Source: Lichenicola sp964249915
Lineage (GTDB): Bacteria > Pseudomonadota > Alphaproteobacteria > Acetobacterales > Acetobacteraceae
DNA length: 6,663 nt
Assembly: GCA_964249915.1 (NCBI GenBank)
Contig: CAXUEL010000192.1
Coordinates: 1-6,663, forward strand
Direction: 5' to 3'
In this document: piece by piece, positions 1 through 5,019 of the stretch
Numbering within the stretch: position 1 is the stretch's first letter
Layout: each line of letters begins with the position of its first letter
Notes under the pieces: generated by a model
Databases searched by the model: none
Seen by the model: the letters and a program-made list of their open reading frames with translations, nothing else
What the model was told of the DNA's origin: nothing
Position numbers and translations under genes: made by a program

Positions 1-810
1 CTGCGCGGCGGCGAGGTCGGCGTCCTGCCCAGACACGGCGGTCTTGCCGGCCAGGCCCTGCGCGCCCAGCGCCTGGATCGCGCCGCCGGCCAGGGCGTCG
101 TTGGAGGCGACGATGCCCTGGATGTTGTTGTGGTTGGCGGTGAGCGCGTTCTCGGTGTCGGACAGCGCGGTGGTGGCGCTCCACTCGGGCACGAACTGCG
201 AGCCGACCACCTTGATCTTGTTGCTGTCGATCAGCGGCTGCAGCACCTCCATCTGGCCCTGGCGCAGCAGCTTGGAGTTGTTGTCGGTGGGCGCCCCGCC
301 CAGCAGGTAGTAGTTGCCGGTGGGAGCGGCGTTCACCACGCCCTGCGCCTGCATGTGGCCGACGCGCACGTTGTCGAACGACACGTAGGCGTCGATGTTG
401 GAGTCCAGGATCAGCCGGTCGTAGGAGATGATCTTGATGCCGGCCTGCTTGGCCTCGTTGATGACGTTGCCGAGCACCTTGCCGTTGAACGGCACGATCA
501 CGATCACGTCCATGCCGCGCGAGATCAGGTTCTCGATCTGGGCGTTCTGCCGGCTCTCGCTGGCATCGGCGGACTGGACGTTGACGGTGGCGCCGAGCGC
601 CTTGGCGGCGGCGATGAAGTAGTCGCGGTCGTGCGCCCAGCGCTCCAGGCGCAGGTCGTCGATCGAGAAGCCGATCTTGGGATGCGCGGCGTTGGCGTGG
701 GCGGCTGCCGGCAGCAGCGCGGCCAGGCCCAGGGACAGGGCGGCGCCGGCCAGCAGGCGACGCGCGAGGCCCGAGCCGCCGAGCGCGATCCGGTGGGAAA
801 GATGCGACAC
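1..810 (-). CDS. xylF: D-xylose ABC transporter substrate-binding protein XylF (3' end outside window)
   Basis: The periplasmic protein captures D-xylose and delivers it to the XylG/XylH ABC importer in the inner membrane. The 270 codons visible, read leftward, match the XylF pattern along their whole length: a basic, hydrophobic signal peptide with likely cleavage after AHA near residue 39, then IDDLRLERW (50-58), VPFNG (106-110), SYDR (129-132), SFDN (144-147), GGAPTDNN (171-178), NALTAN (221-226), ASNDA (235-239) and SGQDAD (260-265). These blocks line the sugar cleft in the family. The start is a GTG at 810, chosen because a GGAGGA ribosome-binding site lies 7 bases upstream (818-823) and the signal peptide begins directly after it. 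E. coli XylF has about 330 residues, so roughly the last 60 lie beyond the left edge, presumably followed by xylG and xylH. It is transcribed divergently from the LacI-type regulator and xylA. Confidence 0.95.
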   Translation of the reverse strand, partial: MSHLSHRIALGGSGLARRLLAGAALSLGLAALLPAAAHANAAHPKIGFSIDDLRLERWAHDRDYFIAAAKALGATVNVQSADASESRQNAQIENLISRGMDVIVIVPFNGKVLGNVINEAKQAGIKIISYDRLILDSNIDAYVSFDNVRVGHMQAQGVVNAAPTGNYYLLGGAPTDNNSKLLRQGQMEVLQPLIDSNKIKVVGSQFVPEWSATTALSDTENALTANHNNIQGIVASNDALAGGAIQALGAQGLAGKTAVSGQDADLAAAQ

Positions 811-840
811 GAATGATTCCTCCGTTGCGCCGGCCTTGGG

Positions 841-856
841 TCCAGGGGAGCCTGGA
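841..856 (-). repeat. Hairpin-forming inverted repeat in the xylF leader
   Basis: TCCAGG (841-846) and CCTGGA (851-856) are perfect inverted arms around a 4-base loop, about 30 bases upstream of the xylF start codon. In the xylF mRNA it would form a short stem just before the ribosome-binding site. It could also be a protein-binding site. No function is demonstrated. Confidence 0.4.
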
Positions 857-880
857 CAGGCCGGTCAGTTGCCGCTGTCT

Positions 881-898
881 GGCGGCCGCGCGGCCGCC
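881..898. repeat. Perfect 18-bp GC-only palindrome upstream of xylF
   Basis: GGCGGCCGCGCGGCCGCC reads identically on both strands. It lies between the xylF start and the AT-richer patch where the xylF promoter is expected, so it is probably in the 5' untranslated region of xylF. The symmetry is exact, but in such GC-rich DNA some palindromes arise by chance. Confidence 0.45.
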
Positions 899-918
899 TC
901 GTCATCGACATTGACGGA

Positions 919-947
919 ACGAAAGCAAATTGCCGCACGTAACGCAA
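919..947 (-). promoter_or_regulatory. Candidate xylF promoter/operator
   Basis: Reading leftward, TTGCGT (942-947) and TTTCGT (919-924) are 17 bases apart, a weak sigma-70-like arrangement. Between them sits the near-palindrome GCAAATTGC (925-933). This is the most AT-rich patch in the gap. LacI-type regulators bind palindromes placed over promoters, so it is a reasonable operator candidate for the neighbouring regulator. The boxes fit consensus poorly and the call is tentative. Confidence 0.3.
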
Positions 948-1075
948 GGGGATGCTCCCGCGCCCGCGATCCAGCCCGTCGGCGCGGCGTCTCGCCGGAC
1001 GAACGCCGCTGCCGGAAGCGGAAGATCGCGCGGACGACCCGCCTCCCGCCGCGCCGGATTGTTGCGCCGCAGCAA

Positions 1076-1098
1076 GCCGGCCGGGTCCGCCGGCCGGC
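1076..1098. repeat. 9-bp inverted repeat forming a strong GC hairpin
   Basis: GCCGGCCGG (1076-1084) and CCGGCCGGC (1090-1098) are perfect inverted arms around a 5-base loop. No T-run follows directly on either strand. It lies just upstream of the regulator's promoter region and may help separate the divergent units, but its role is unknown. Confidence 0.4.
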
Positions 1099-1103
1099 AC
1101 GCG

Positions 1104-1132
1104 GCGGCCGTTGCATCGGTGGCCGCATTTTT
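1104..1132 (+). terminator. Terminator-like hairpin with T-run upstream of the LacI-type gene
   Basis: GCGGCC (1104-1109) pairs with GGCCGC (1121-1126) across an 11-base loop and is followed at once by ATTTTT (1127-1132). This has the form of a short Rho-independent terminator on the plus strand. It could stop any rightward transcript entering the regulator gene, or act as an attenuator if the regulator's transcript starts further upstream. The stem is only 6 bp and the loop is long, so the call is weak. Confidence 0.3.
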
Positions 1133-1134
1133 GA

Positions 1135-1164
1135 TTGACGTGCCTCAAACGTGGGCCCTATGTC
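1135..1164 (+). promoter_or_regulatory. Candidate promoter and operator of the LacI-type regulator / xylA unit
   Basis: TTGACG (1135-1140) resembles a -35 box, and TATGTC (1159-1164) 18 bases later is a weak -10 box, giving a short leader before the start codon at 1182. The inverted repeat TTGA-N6-TCAA (1135-1148) overlaps the -35 box, and ACGTG occurs twice, 11 bases apart (1138-1142 and 1149-1153). This placement would suit autoregulation by the LacI-type protein. It rests on pattern only. Confidence 0.35.
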
Positions 1165-1181
1165 CGGCGTGGGGAGACGGC

Positions 1182-2270
1182 ATGCCCAAGGTCACGGTCT
1201 TCGAGGTCGCAGCCTCCGCCGGCGTCAGCCTGGCCACGGTCGACCGGGTGCTGAACGGGCGCAAGGGCGTCCGGCCGGCCACGGTGGAGCGGGTGCAGGC
1301 GGCGATCGGCCGGCTCGGGTTCCGTCGCGACGCGTTCGCCGCCGGGCTCGCGACGCAGCGTCGGGAACGCTACCTGTTCGTGCTGCCCGGGCGCGGCACC
1401 AACAGCTTCATGAACGCGCTGCACGACACCATCGCCGCCGCCGCCGCGGTGCTGGCGGACCAGCGCGTGCTGGTGCGGACCCTGGACTACGCGGCGCTCG
1501 ACGACACGGCGCTCGCCGCCCTGCTGTCCTCGATCGACGCCGCCGAATGCAACGGGGTGGCGGTGGTCGCGGTGGAGTCGCCGCCGGTGCGGCACGAGAT
1601 CGACCGGCTGGTCGAGAAGGGCATCCCGGTGGTCACCCTGGTGTCCGACGTGTCGCCGTCCAGGCGCAGCCTGTTCCTCGGCATCGACAACAAGGCGGCC
1701 GGCCGTGTGGCCGCGTCGCTGATCGGCCGCATGACGGGCGCCCACACGGCTGGTGCGCAGGTGGCAGGCAACCAGGCGGCAGGCACCCAGATGGCAGGGA
1801 GCGGGCGCGGCAGCATCGGCCTGGTGGTCGGCCGGATGACGCTGCACGACCATGCCGACCGCAGGCTCGGCTTCGAGCAGGTGCTGCGGCGCGAGTTCCC
1901 CCACCTTTCCCTGCTGCCGACGGTCGAGGGCCGCGACGACAGCGCGGTGACCGGCCCGCTCGCGGCGCGCATGCTGCGCCGGCATCCGGACCTGGTCGGG
2001 ATCTACAGCGCCGGGGCCGGCAACCGCGGCATCATCGCCGCCCTGCGCGCCGACGCGCGCCAGCCCGCCCCGGTGGTGGTGGCGCACGAGCTCACCGCGC
2101 ATGCGCGCGACGCGCTGCTGTCGGGAACCTTCACCGCCGTTCTGCACCAGGACCAGGAGCAGGAGGTCGAGAACGCCGTCGCGGCGCTGCGTGCCCTGGC
2201 GCGCGCCGAGGCGGCGTTCCTGCCCAGGCCGGTGCGTACCCAGATCTTCCTTCGCGACAACGTCCCCTGA
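1182..2270 (+). CDS. LacI-family transcriptional regulator, probable xylose-responsive regulator
   Basis: This cytoplasmic DNA-binding regulator of 362 residues has the usual LacI length. Residues 4-25 form the LacI helix-turn-helix (TVFEVAASAGVSLATVDRVLNG), with D21 where many relatives have serine. The hinge follows, then a periplasmic-binding-protein-like effector domain from about residue 60, ending in the typical HELTAHARDALLSGT and HQDQEQEVENA segments (about 305-340). The ATG at 1182 is chosen because GGGGAG lies 5 bases upstream and the HTH begins at once; the frame is open further upstream but has no plausible start. Position between xylF and xylA suggests it senses xylose and controls both arms, as the LacI-type XylR does in Caulobacter; that is inference from context. 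Residues about 186-207 carry an unusual AGxQx repeat insertion. xylA starts 32 bases downstream. Confidence 0.9.
   Translation: MPKVTVFEVAASAGVSLATVDRVLNGRKGVRPATVERVQAAIGRLGFRRDAFAAGLATQRRERYLFVLPGRGTNSFMNALHDTIAAAAAVLADQRVLVRTLDYAALDDTALAALLSSIDAAECNGVAVVAVESPPVRHEIDRLVEKGIPVVTLVSDVSPSRRSLFLGIDNKAAGRVAASLIGRMTGAHTAGAQVAGNQAAGTQMAGSGRGSIGLVVGRMTLHDHADRRLGFEQVLRREFPHLSLLPTVEGRDDSAVTGPLAARMLRRHPDLVGIYSAGAGNRGIIAALRADARQPAPVVVAHELTAHARDALLSGTFTAVLHQDQEQEVENAVAALRALARAEAAFLPRPVRTQIFLRDNVP
1749..1802 (+). repeat. 15-bp tandem repeat inside the regulator gene
   Basis: Three imperfect 15-base units (1749-1763, 1764-1778, 1779-1793) and a partial fourth (1794-1802) encode AGAQV, AGNQA, AGTQM and AGS, residues 190-207. 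The unit is a multiple of three, so gain or loss of copies keeps the frame. It lies between the helix ending ASLIGR and the strand IGLVVG of the effector domain, probably as a surface loop. Confidence 0.75.
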
Positions 2271-2302
2271 GCGGGAACCGCGACCACGTGAAAGAGTCCG
2301 TC

Positions 2303-3622
2303 ATGGCCACCAGCACCCTGTTCAGCGACCTCGAGACCGTCCGCTTCGCCGGTCCCGACAGCGACGACCCCCTCGCCTACCGCTACTACGACGCCGACCG
2401 CGTGGTGCTCGGCCGCCCCTTGCGCGACCACCTGCGCTTCGCGGTCGCGTACTGGCACAGCCTGGCGATGAACGGCAGCGACCCGTTCGGCGCGCCCACG
2501 CTGCACCGTCCGTGGATGCGCAACCCCGACCCGATGGCGGGCGCACGCGACAAGGCCGACGCCGCGTTCGACCTGTTCCGCGTGCTCGACGTGCCGTTCT
2601 ACACCTTCCACGACCGCGACATCGCCCCCGACGGCGACGACCTCAACACCGGCCTGCGCAACTTCCGCGAGATGGTCGACTACCTTGGCCTGAAGATGCA
2701 GGGCTCCAGCACGAAGCTGCTGTGGGGCACCGCCAACCTGTTCAGCCATCCCCGCTTCATGGCCGGTGCCGCGACCAACCCCGATCCCGACGTGTTCGCC
2801 TACAGCGCCGCCACGGTGAAGCACTGCATGGACGCGACGCTGGCGCTGGGCGGCGACAACTACGTGCTGTGGGGCGGCCGCGAAGGCTACGAGACGCTGC
2901 TGAACACCGACCTCGGGCGCGAAGTCGACCAGCTCGGCCGGTTCGTGTCGCTGGTGGTCGAGTACAAGCACAGGATCGGCTTCCGGGGACAGATCCTGAT
3001 CGAGCCGAAGCCCAAGGAGCCGACCGCGCACCAGTACGACTTCGACACCGCGACGGTGTACGGCTTCCTCAAGCGCTACGGCCTCGAGAACGAGGTCAAG
3101 GTCAACCTGGAGGCCAACCACGCGCTGCTGGCCGGGCACAGCTTCGAGCACGAGATCGCCACCGCCGCCAGCCTCGGCATCCTGGGCTCGCTCGACCTCA
3201 ACCGCGGCGACCCGCTGCTGGGCTGGGACACCGACCAGTTCCCCAACAGCCTGCAGGACACCGCGATGGCGCTGTACCACGTCGTCAAGGCCGGCGGCCT
3301 CGGGCTCGGCGGCTGCAACTTCGACGCCAAGATCAGGCGGCAGTCGATCGACCCGGCGGACCTGGTGCACGCCCATGTCGGCGGCATCGACCACTGCGCC
3401 CGCGCCTTCCTGATCGCGGCACGCATGGTGGAGGACGGACGGCTGGGACAGGCGCTGAAGGACCGCTACGCCGGCTGGGACACCGACGCGGCGCGCGACA
3501 TGCTGAGCGGCGGGCAGACGCTGGACACCATCGCCGCCCGGGCCGAGGAACAAAACCTGTCGCCGCAGCCGCGCTCCGGCGGCCAGGAACGGCTGGAGAA
3601 CCTGGTCGGCCGCTTCTTCTGA
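2303..3622 (+). CDS. xylA: Xylose isomerase
   Basis: XylA interconverts D-xylose and D-xylulose in the cytoplasm with two divalent metal ions, the first catabolic step after uptake. The product has 439 residues against 440 in E. coli XylA, and every catalytic position is present at a constant +2 offset: H103 and D106 (FHDRD), metal ligands E234 and K236 (EPKPKEP), E270 and H273 (NLEANH), D298, D309 and D311 (DLNRGDPLLGWDTDQFP), and D341 (GGCNFDAK). It is therefore a class II isomerase and should be active. The start ATG at 2303 gives a family-like N-terminus; an in-frame GTG at 2288 would add five residues. AAAGAG at 2291-2296 is a modest ribosome-binding site, so translation may depend partly on the upstream regulator gene, which ends 32 bases before. 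Xylulokinase, often next, is absent. Confidence 0.97.
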   Translation: MATSTLFSDLETVRFAGPDSDDPLAYRYYDADRVVLGRPLRDHLRFAVAYWHSLAMNGSDPFGAPTLHRPWMRNPDPMAGARDKADAAFDLFRVLDVPFYTFHDRDIAPDGDDLNTGLRNFREMVDYLGLKMQGSSTKLLWGTANLFSHPRFMAGAATNPDPDVFAYSAATVKHCMDATLALGGDNYVLWGGREGYETLLNTDLGREVDQLGRFVSLVVEYKHRIGFRGQILIEPKPKEPTAHQYDFDTATVYGFLKRYGLENEVKVNLEANHALLAGHSFEHEIATAASLGILGSLDLNRGDPLLGWDTDQFPNSLQDTAMALYHVVKAGGLGLGGCNFDAKIRRQSIDPADLVHAHVGGIDHCARAFLIAARMVEDGRLGQALKDRYAGWDTDAARDMLSGGQTLDTIAARAEEQNLSPQPRSGGQERLENLVGRFF

Positions 3623-3692
3623 GTGTCCATACGGGATCATGTCCTTGTCCGGCATGGCGTTCGGATCATGGGCCCGCTGATTGCCCCTCAAG

Positions 3693-3710
3693 CGTCCCGG
3701 CAGCGGGACG
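3693..3710 (+). terminator. Hairpin downstream of xylA, possible terminator
   Basis: CGTCCCG (3693-3699) and CGGGACG (3704-3710) form a perfect 7-bp stem with a 4-base loop, about 70 bases after the xylA stop. No T-run follows, so it does not fit a classical Rho-independent terminator, but it is the only strong stem between xylA and the low-GC segment. It may protect or end the xylA transcript. Confidence 0.35.
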
Positions 3711-3772
3711 AAGAGCGATGGAGAAGCATGTTCGGCCGCTACCGCCAGGGCCATCCGATTTAGGTCTTCTCA

Positions 3773-3812
3773 AACATATGTTCTTTACGGCATATGCGCT
3801 TTGGCATATAGG
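3773..3812 (+). promoter_or_regulatory. Promoter and repeated operator-like sites of the toxin-antitoxin pair
   Basis: TTTACG (3784-3789) and TATAGG (3807-3812), 17 bases apart, form a plausible sigma-70 promoter. Three CATAT motifs recur at 14- to 16-base steps: AACATATGTT (3773-3782, perfect palindrome), GCATATGC (3790-3797, perfect palindrome) and GCATATA (3804-3810). CTTT precedes the second and third copies. Antitoxins of two-gene modules usually repress their own promoter through such sites. The predicted transcript would start at or next to the GTG at 3819, giving little or no leader. Confidence 0.45.
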
Positions 3813-3818
3813 TAGGCC

Positions 3819-4104
3819 GTGAAGGCGACACTGATCCAGTCGGACCAAGCAGCGACTGGAGAGCGGGGAAATCCGTCAGGTCAAGATTTGGCTGGTACTG
3901 GAGCCGGTTCCACCGTCAAAGCACCGCTTCAAATACAGCCTAGTCTATGTGGTGCAGGGTGTTCGTGTGATCGGGTTCGACAACGAGCGAGGCAAAGGCG
4001 ACCACCGGCACCTGCATGGTGTCAAAACACCCTACGACTTCGAGGGCATCGAACAGCTACTAGCCGACTTTCGGGCACTTATCGGGCAAGAAGGAGGGAA
4101 GTGA
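3819..4104 (+). pseudogene. Frameshifted TumE-family (DUF6516-like) toxin gene
   Basis: The gene begins with GTG at 3819 reading MKATLIQ, the typical family N-terminus. From about 3841 the family pattern continues in the next frame: RTKQRLESGEIRQVKIW, LEPVPPSKHRFKYSLVY, then the hallmark DNERGKGDHRH (3979-4011) and PYDFEGIEQLLADF, ending at TGA 4102-4104. Joining the two frames needs removal of one base between about 3835 and 3841 and would give a protein of roughly 94 residues, the usual family size. The second frame has a stop at 3832-3834 and no ATG, GTG or TTG before the conserved core, so an intact start there is unlikely. TumE-type proteins are small toxins encoded directly before a winged-helix antitoxin, as here, with the antitoxin ATG 2 bases after the stop. 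The gene is either inactivated, which would remove toxicity while sparing the antitoxin, or the base is a sequencing error. Confidence 0.8.
4091..4097 (+). promoter_or_regulatory. Strong ribosome-binding site of the antitoxin gene
   Basis: AAGGAGG ends 9 bases before the antitoxin ATG at 4107, inside the last codons of the toxin reading frame. It is much better than anything before the toxin start, so the antitoxin can be translated independently and at a higher rate, as expected for such modules. Confidence 0.7.
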
Positions 4105-4106
4105 GC

Positions 4107-4484
4107 ATGGCAGGCAGGTTGGTGTTCCGGATTGGCATGAGCCTTGAGGCAATCGACCGCGAGATCGTCGCCAACGTTGAGGCGGCGGTTGCCGCTGCTG
4201 ATCGGGGCGAGAGCTTCGAGGCAAAGCGCACGATCGGCTTCGAGAGTTGGGCCACATTCTTTCGGAGCATGACCCCAAATCGGATGGCGATCCTTGAGCA
4301 TGTCGCCGCACACGACCCGATCGCCAGTACACGCGCCCTGTCGATCGCTTTGGGTCGTGATTATGCCGCCGTTCATGCCGATGTCGCGGAGTTGGTGAGG
4401 CTTGGACTTATAGAGCGTGATGGTAATGCACTTCGCTGTGAGATCGAGCCCGATCGTGCTGAACTGGAGACGGCTCAACCATAA
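4107..4484 (+). CDS. Winged-helix antitoxin, HVO_A0114-family putative DNA-binding protein
   Basis: This 125-residue cytoplasmic protein is the partner of the TumE-like toxin just upstream. Residues 1-55 form an alpha-helical N-terminal part with the family features GESFEAKRTIGFESWATFF (34-52), probably the toxin-contacting region. Residues 56-110 are a MarR-like winged helix: TPNRMAILEHV, then ALSIALGRDYAAVHADVAELVRLGLIERDG, where LGRDY-xxVHxDVxxL is the family signature. It is expected to neutralise the toxin and repress the shared promoter. The ATG at 4107 follows a strong AAGGAGG. Unlike its partner it is unbroken. Third codon positions are far less GC-biased than in xylA or the epoxide hydrolase gene, which suggests horizontal acquisition. 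It shares its frame with the toxin's GTG start, so the two are joined by one open frame. The family call is from pattern recognition; its function here is inferred. Confidence 0.85.
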   Translation: MAGRLVFRIGMSLEAIDREIVANVEAAVAAADRGESFEAKRTIGFESWATFFRSMTPNRMAILEHVAAHDPIASTRALSIALGRDYAAVHADVAELVRLGLIERDGNALRCEIEPDRAELETAQP

Positions 4485-5019
4485 ATCTGACATCCATGGC
4501 ACCGCAGACGATCGAAGCCCTTGCGATGGTGATTTCCGGGGCTCCGCGACTGATGCTATCCCCGCCATAGGCCTTTACCGAAGTGGTCCGAGGCTTGAGA
4601 CCCACATGCGTAATTGTGGCGTCATGATGAATATTGGTAACAATTCCACGGTCCCGACGCTCATCAATGCCATAATAGAACTACGTACGGTCTACCCTTG
4701 GCGGTATCAATTCGACTGTTCAAGACATCGGCGCGCTATGGACACACGCTGCTGACGCCCATGATCGGGGAAAAGGCACCCGTCGTCTTGATGCTCGTAT
4801 TGCAAGACTCGCTATTCATACCGCTGGCGGCGTTACCCTATTTATCATTGAGACCTGGCAGCAGAAATATCCGACAACAAGACTGCATACACGATAGTCC
4901 GGCCAGGGCGTCTCCCCCTTGGGGCCGGGCGCTGAGGCACACATCCGGGATAAAGCGCAGCGCGTTCCGCATTCCATCCGATCGGCATCGCGCTACGCCG
5001 CGATCGGCGTCCGGACGCT
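4485..5019. other. Gene-poor region behind the toxin-antitoxin pair
   Basis: No gene can be supported in these 535 bases. The first part, to about 4870, has a much lower GC content than the flanks. On the plus strand, 4683-4904 stays open for over 70 codons without a good start (VRSTLGGINSTVQDIGALW and onward, ending at TAG). A second open stretch from 4496 (MAPQTIEALAMVISGAPRLM) stops after 24 codons. These may be remains of a decayed gene but match nothing I recognise. From about 4890 the GC rises again; CCGGCC (4899-4904) and GGCCGG (4923-4928) are inverted around a CCCC/GGGG stem, with no T-run. Confidence 0.6.
5007..5018 (-). repeat. 12-bp palindrome directly after the epoxide hydrolase stop codon
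   Basis: GCGTCCGGACGC is a perfect palindrome lying 1 base beyond the stop codon of the leftward epoxide hydrolase gene. Next to it, ATCGCG (4987-4992) and CGCGAT (4999-5004) form another stem. Together they may end or stabilise the transcript, but no T-run follows. Confidence 0.3.

Larger units (their letters stand above)
811..1181. other. xylF / LacI-type regulator divergent intergenic region
   Basis: This 371-base gap separates the two divergent arms of the xylose locus. No convincing gene lies in it; the long open frames are products of the very high GC. Two AT-richer patches stand out, near 905-947 and 1127-1150, and are the best places for promoters and operators. The rest is GC-rich with several inverted repeats, annotated separately. 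Confidence 0.7.

Noticed and set aside
130..816. Plus-strand open frame opposite xylF
   Set aside because: Antisense shadow; the minus-strand translation is an unmistakable XylF.
916..941. GGAAC-N17-CGTA on the plus strand, like an EcfG promoter
   Set aside because: It lies about 240 bases upstream of the only plus-strand gene, with a terminator-like hairpin between, and lacks the final consensus T.
1151..2302. The xylA reading frame is open for more than 1100 bases upstream of its ATG, on the plus strand
   Set aside because: This part overlaps the well-supported LacI-type gene in another frame and its translation is an arginine/glycine-rich composition artefact of high GC.
3634..3670. GGATCATG repeated at 3634-3641 and 3663-3670, as possible target-site duplication
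   Set aside because: Both copies are on the same side of the accessory segment with only 21 bases between, and no matching copy was seen at the far side.
2003..3754. Long minus-strand open frame opposite xylA
   Set aside because: It is the antisense shadow of xylA; its composition is repetitive Val/Ala/Gly/Gln and matches no family.
3718..3822. 34-codon open frame MEKHVRPLPPGPSDL ending just before the toxin
   Set aside because: No ribosome-binding site, overlaps the operator-like region and matches nothing recognised.
4032..4568. Minus-strand open frame opposite the antitoxin
   Set aside because: Antisense to a recognised winged-helix antitoxin and without family resemblance or ribosome-binding site.
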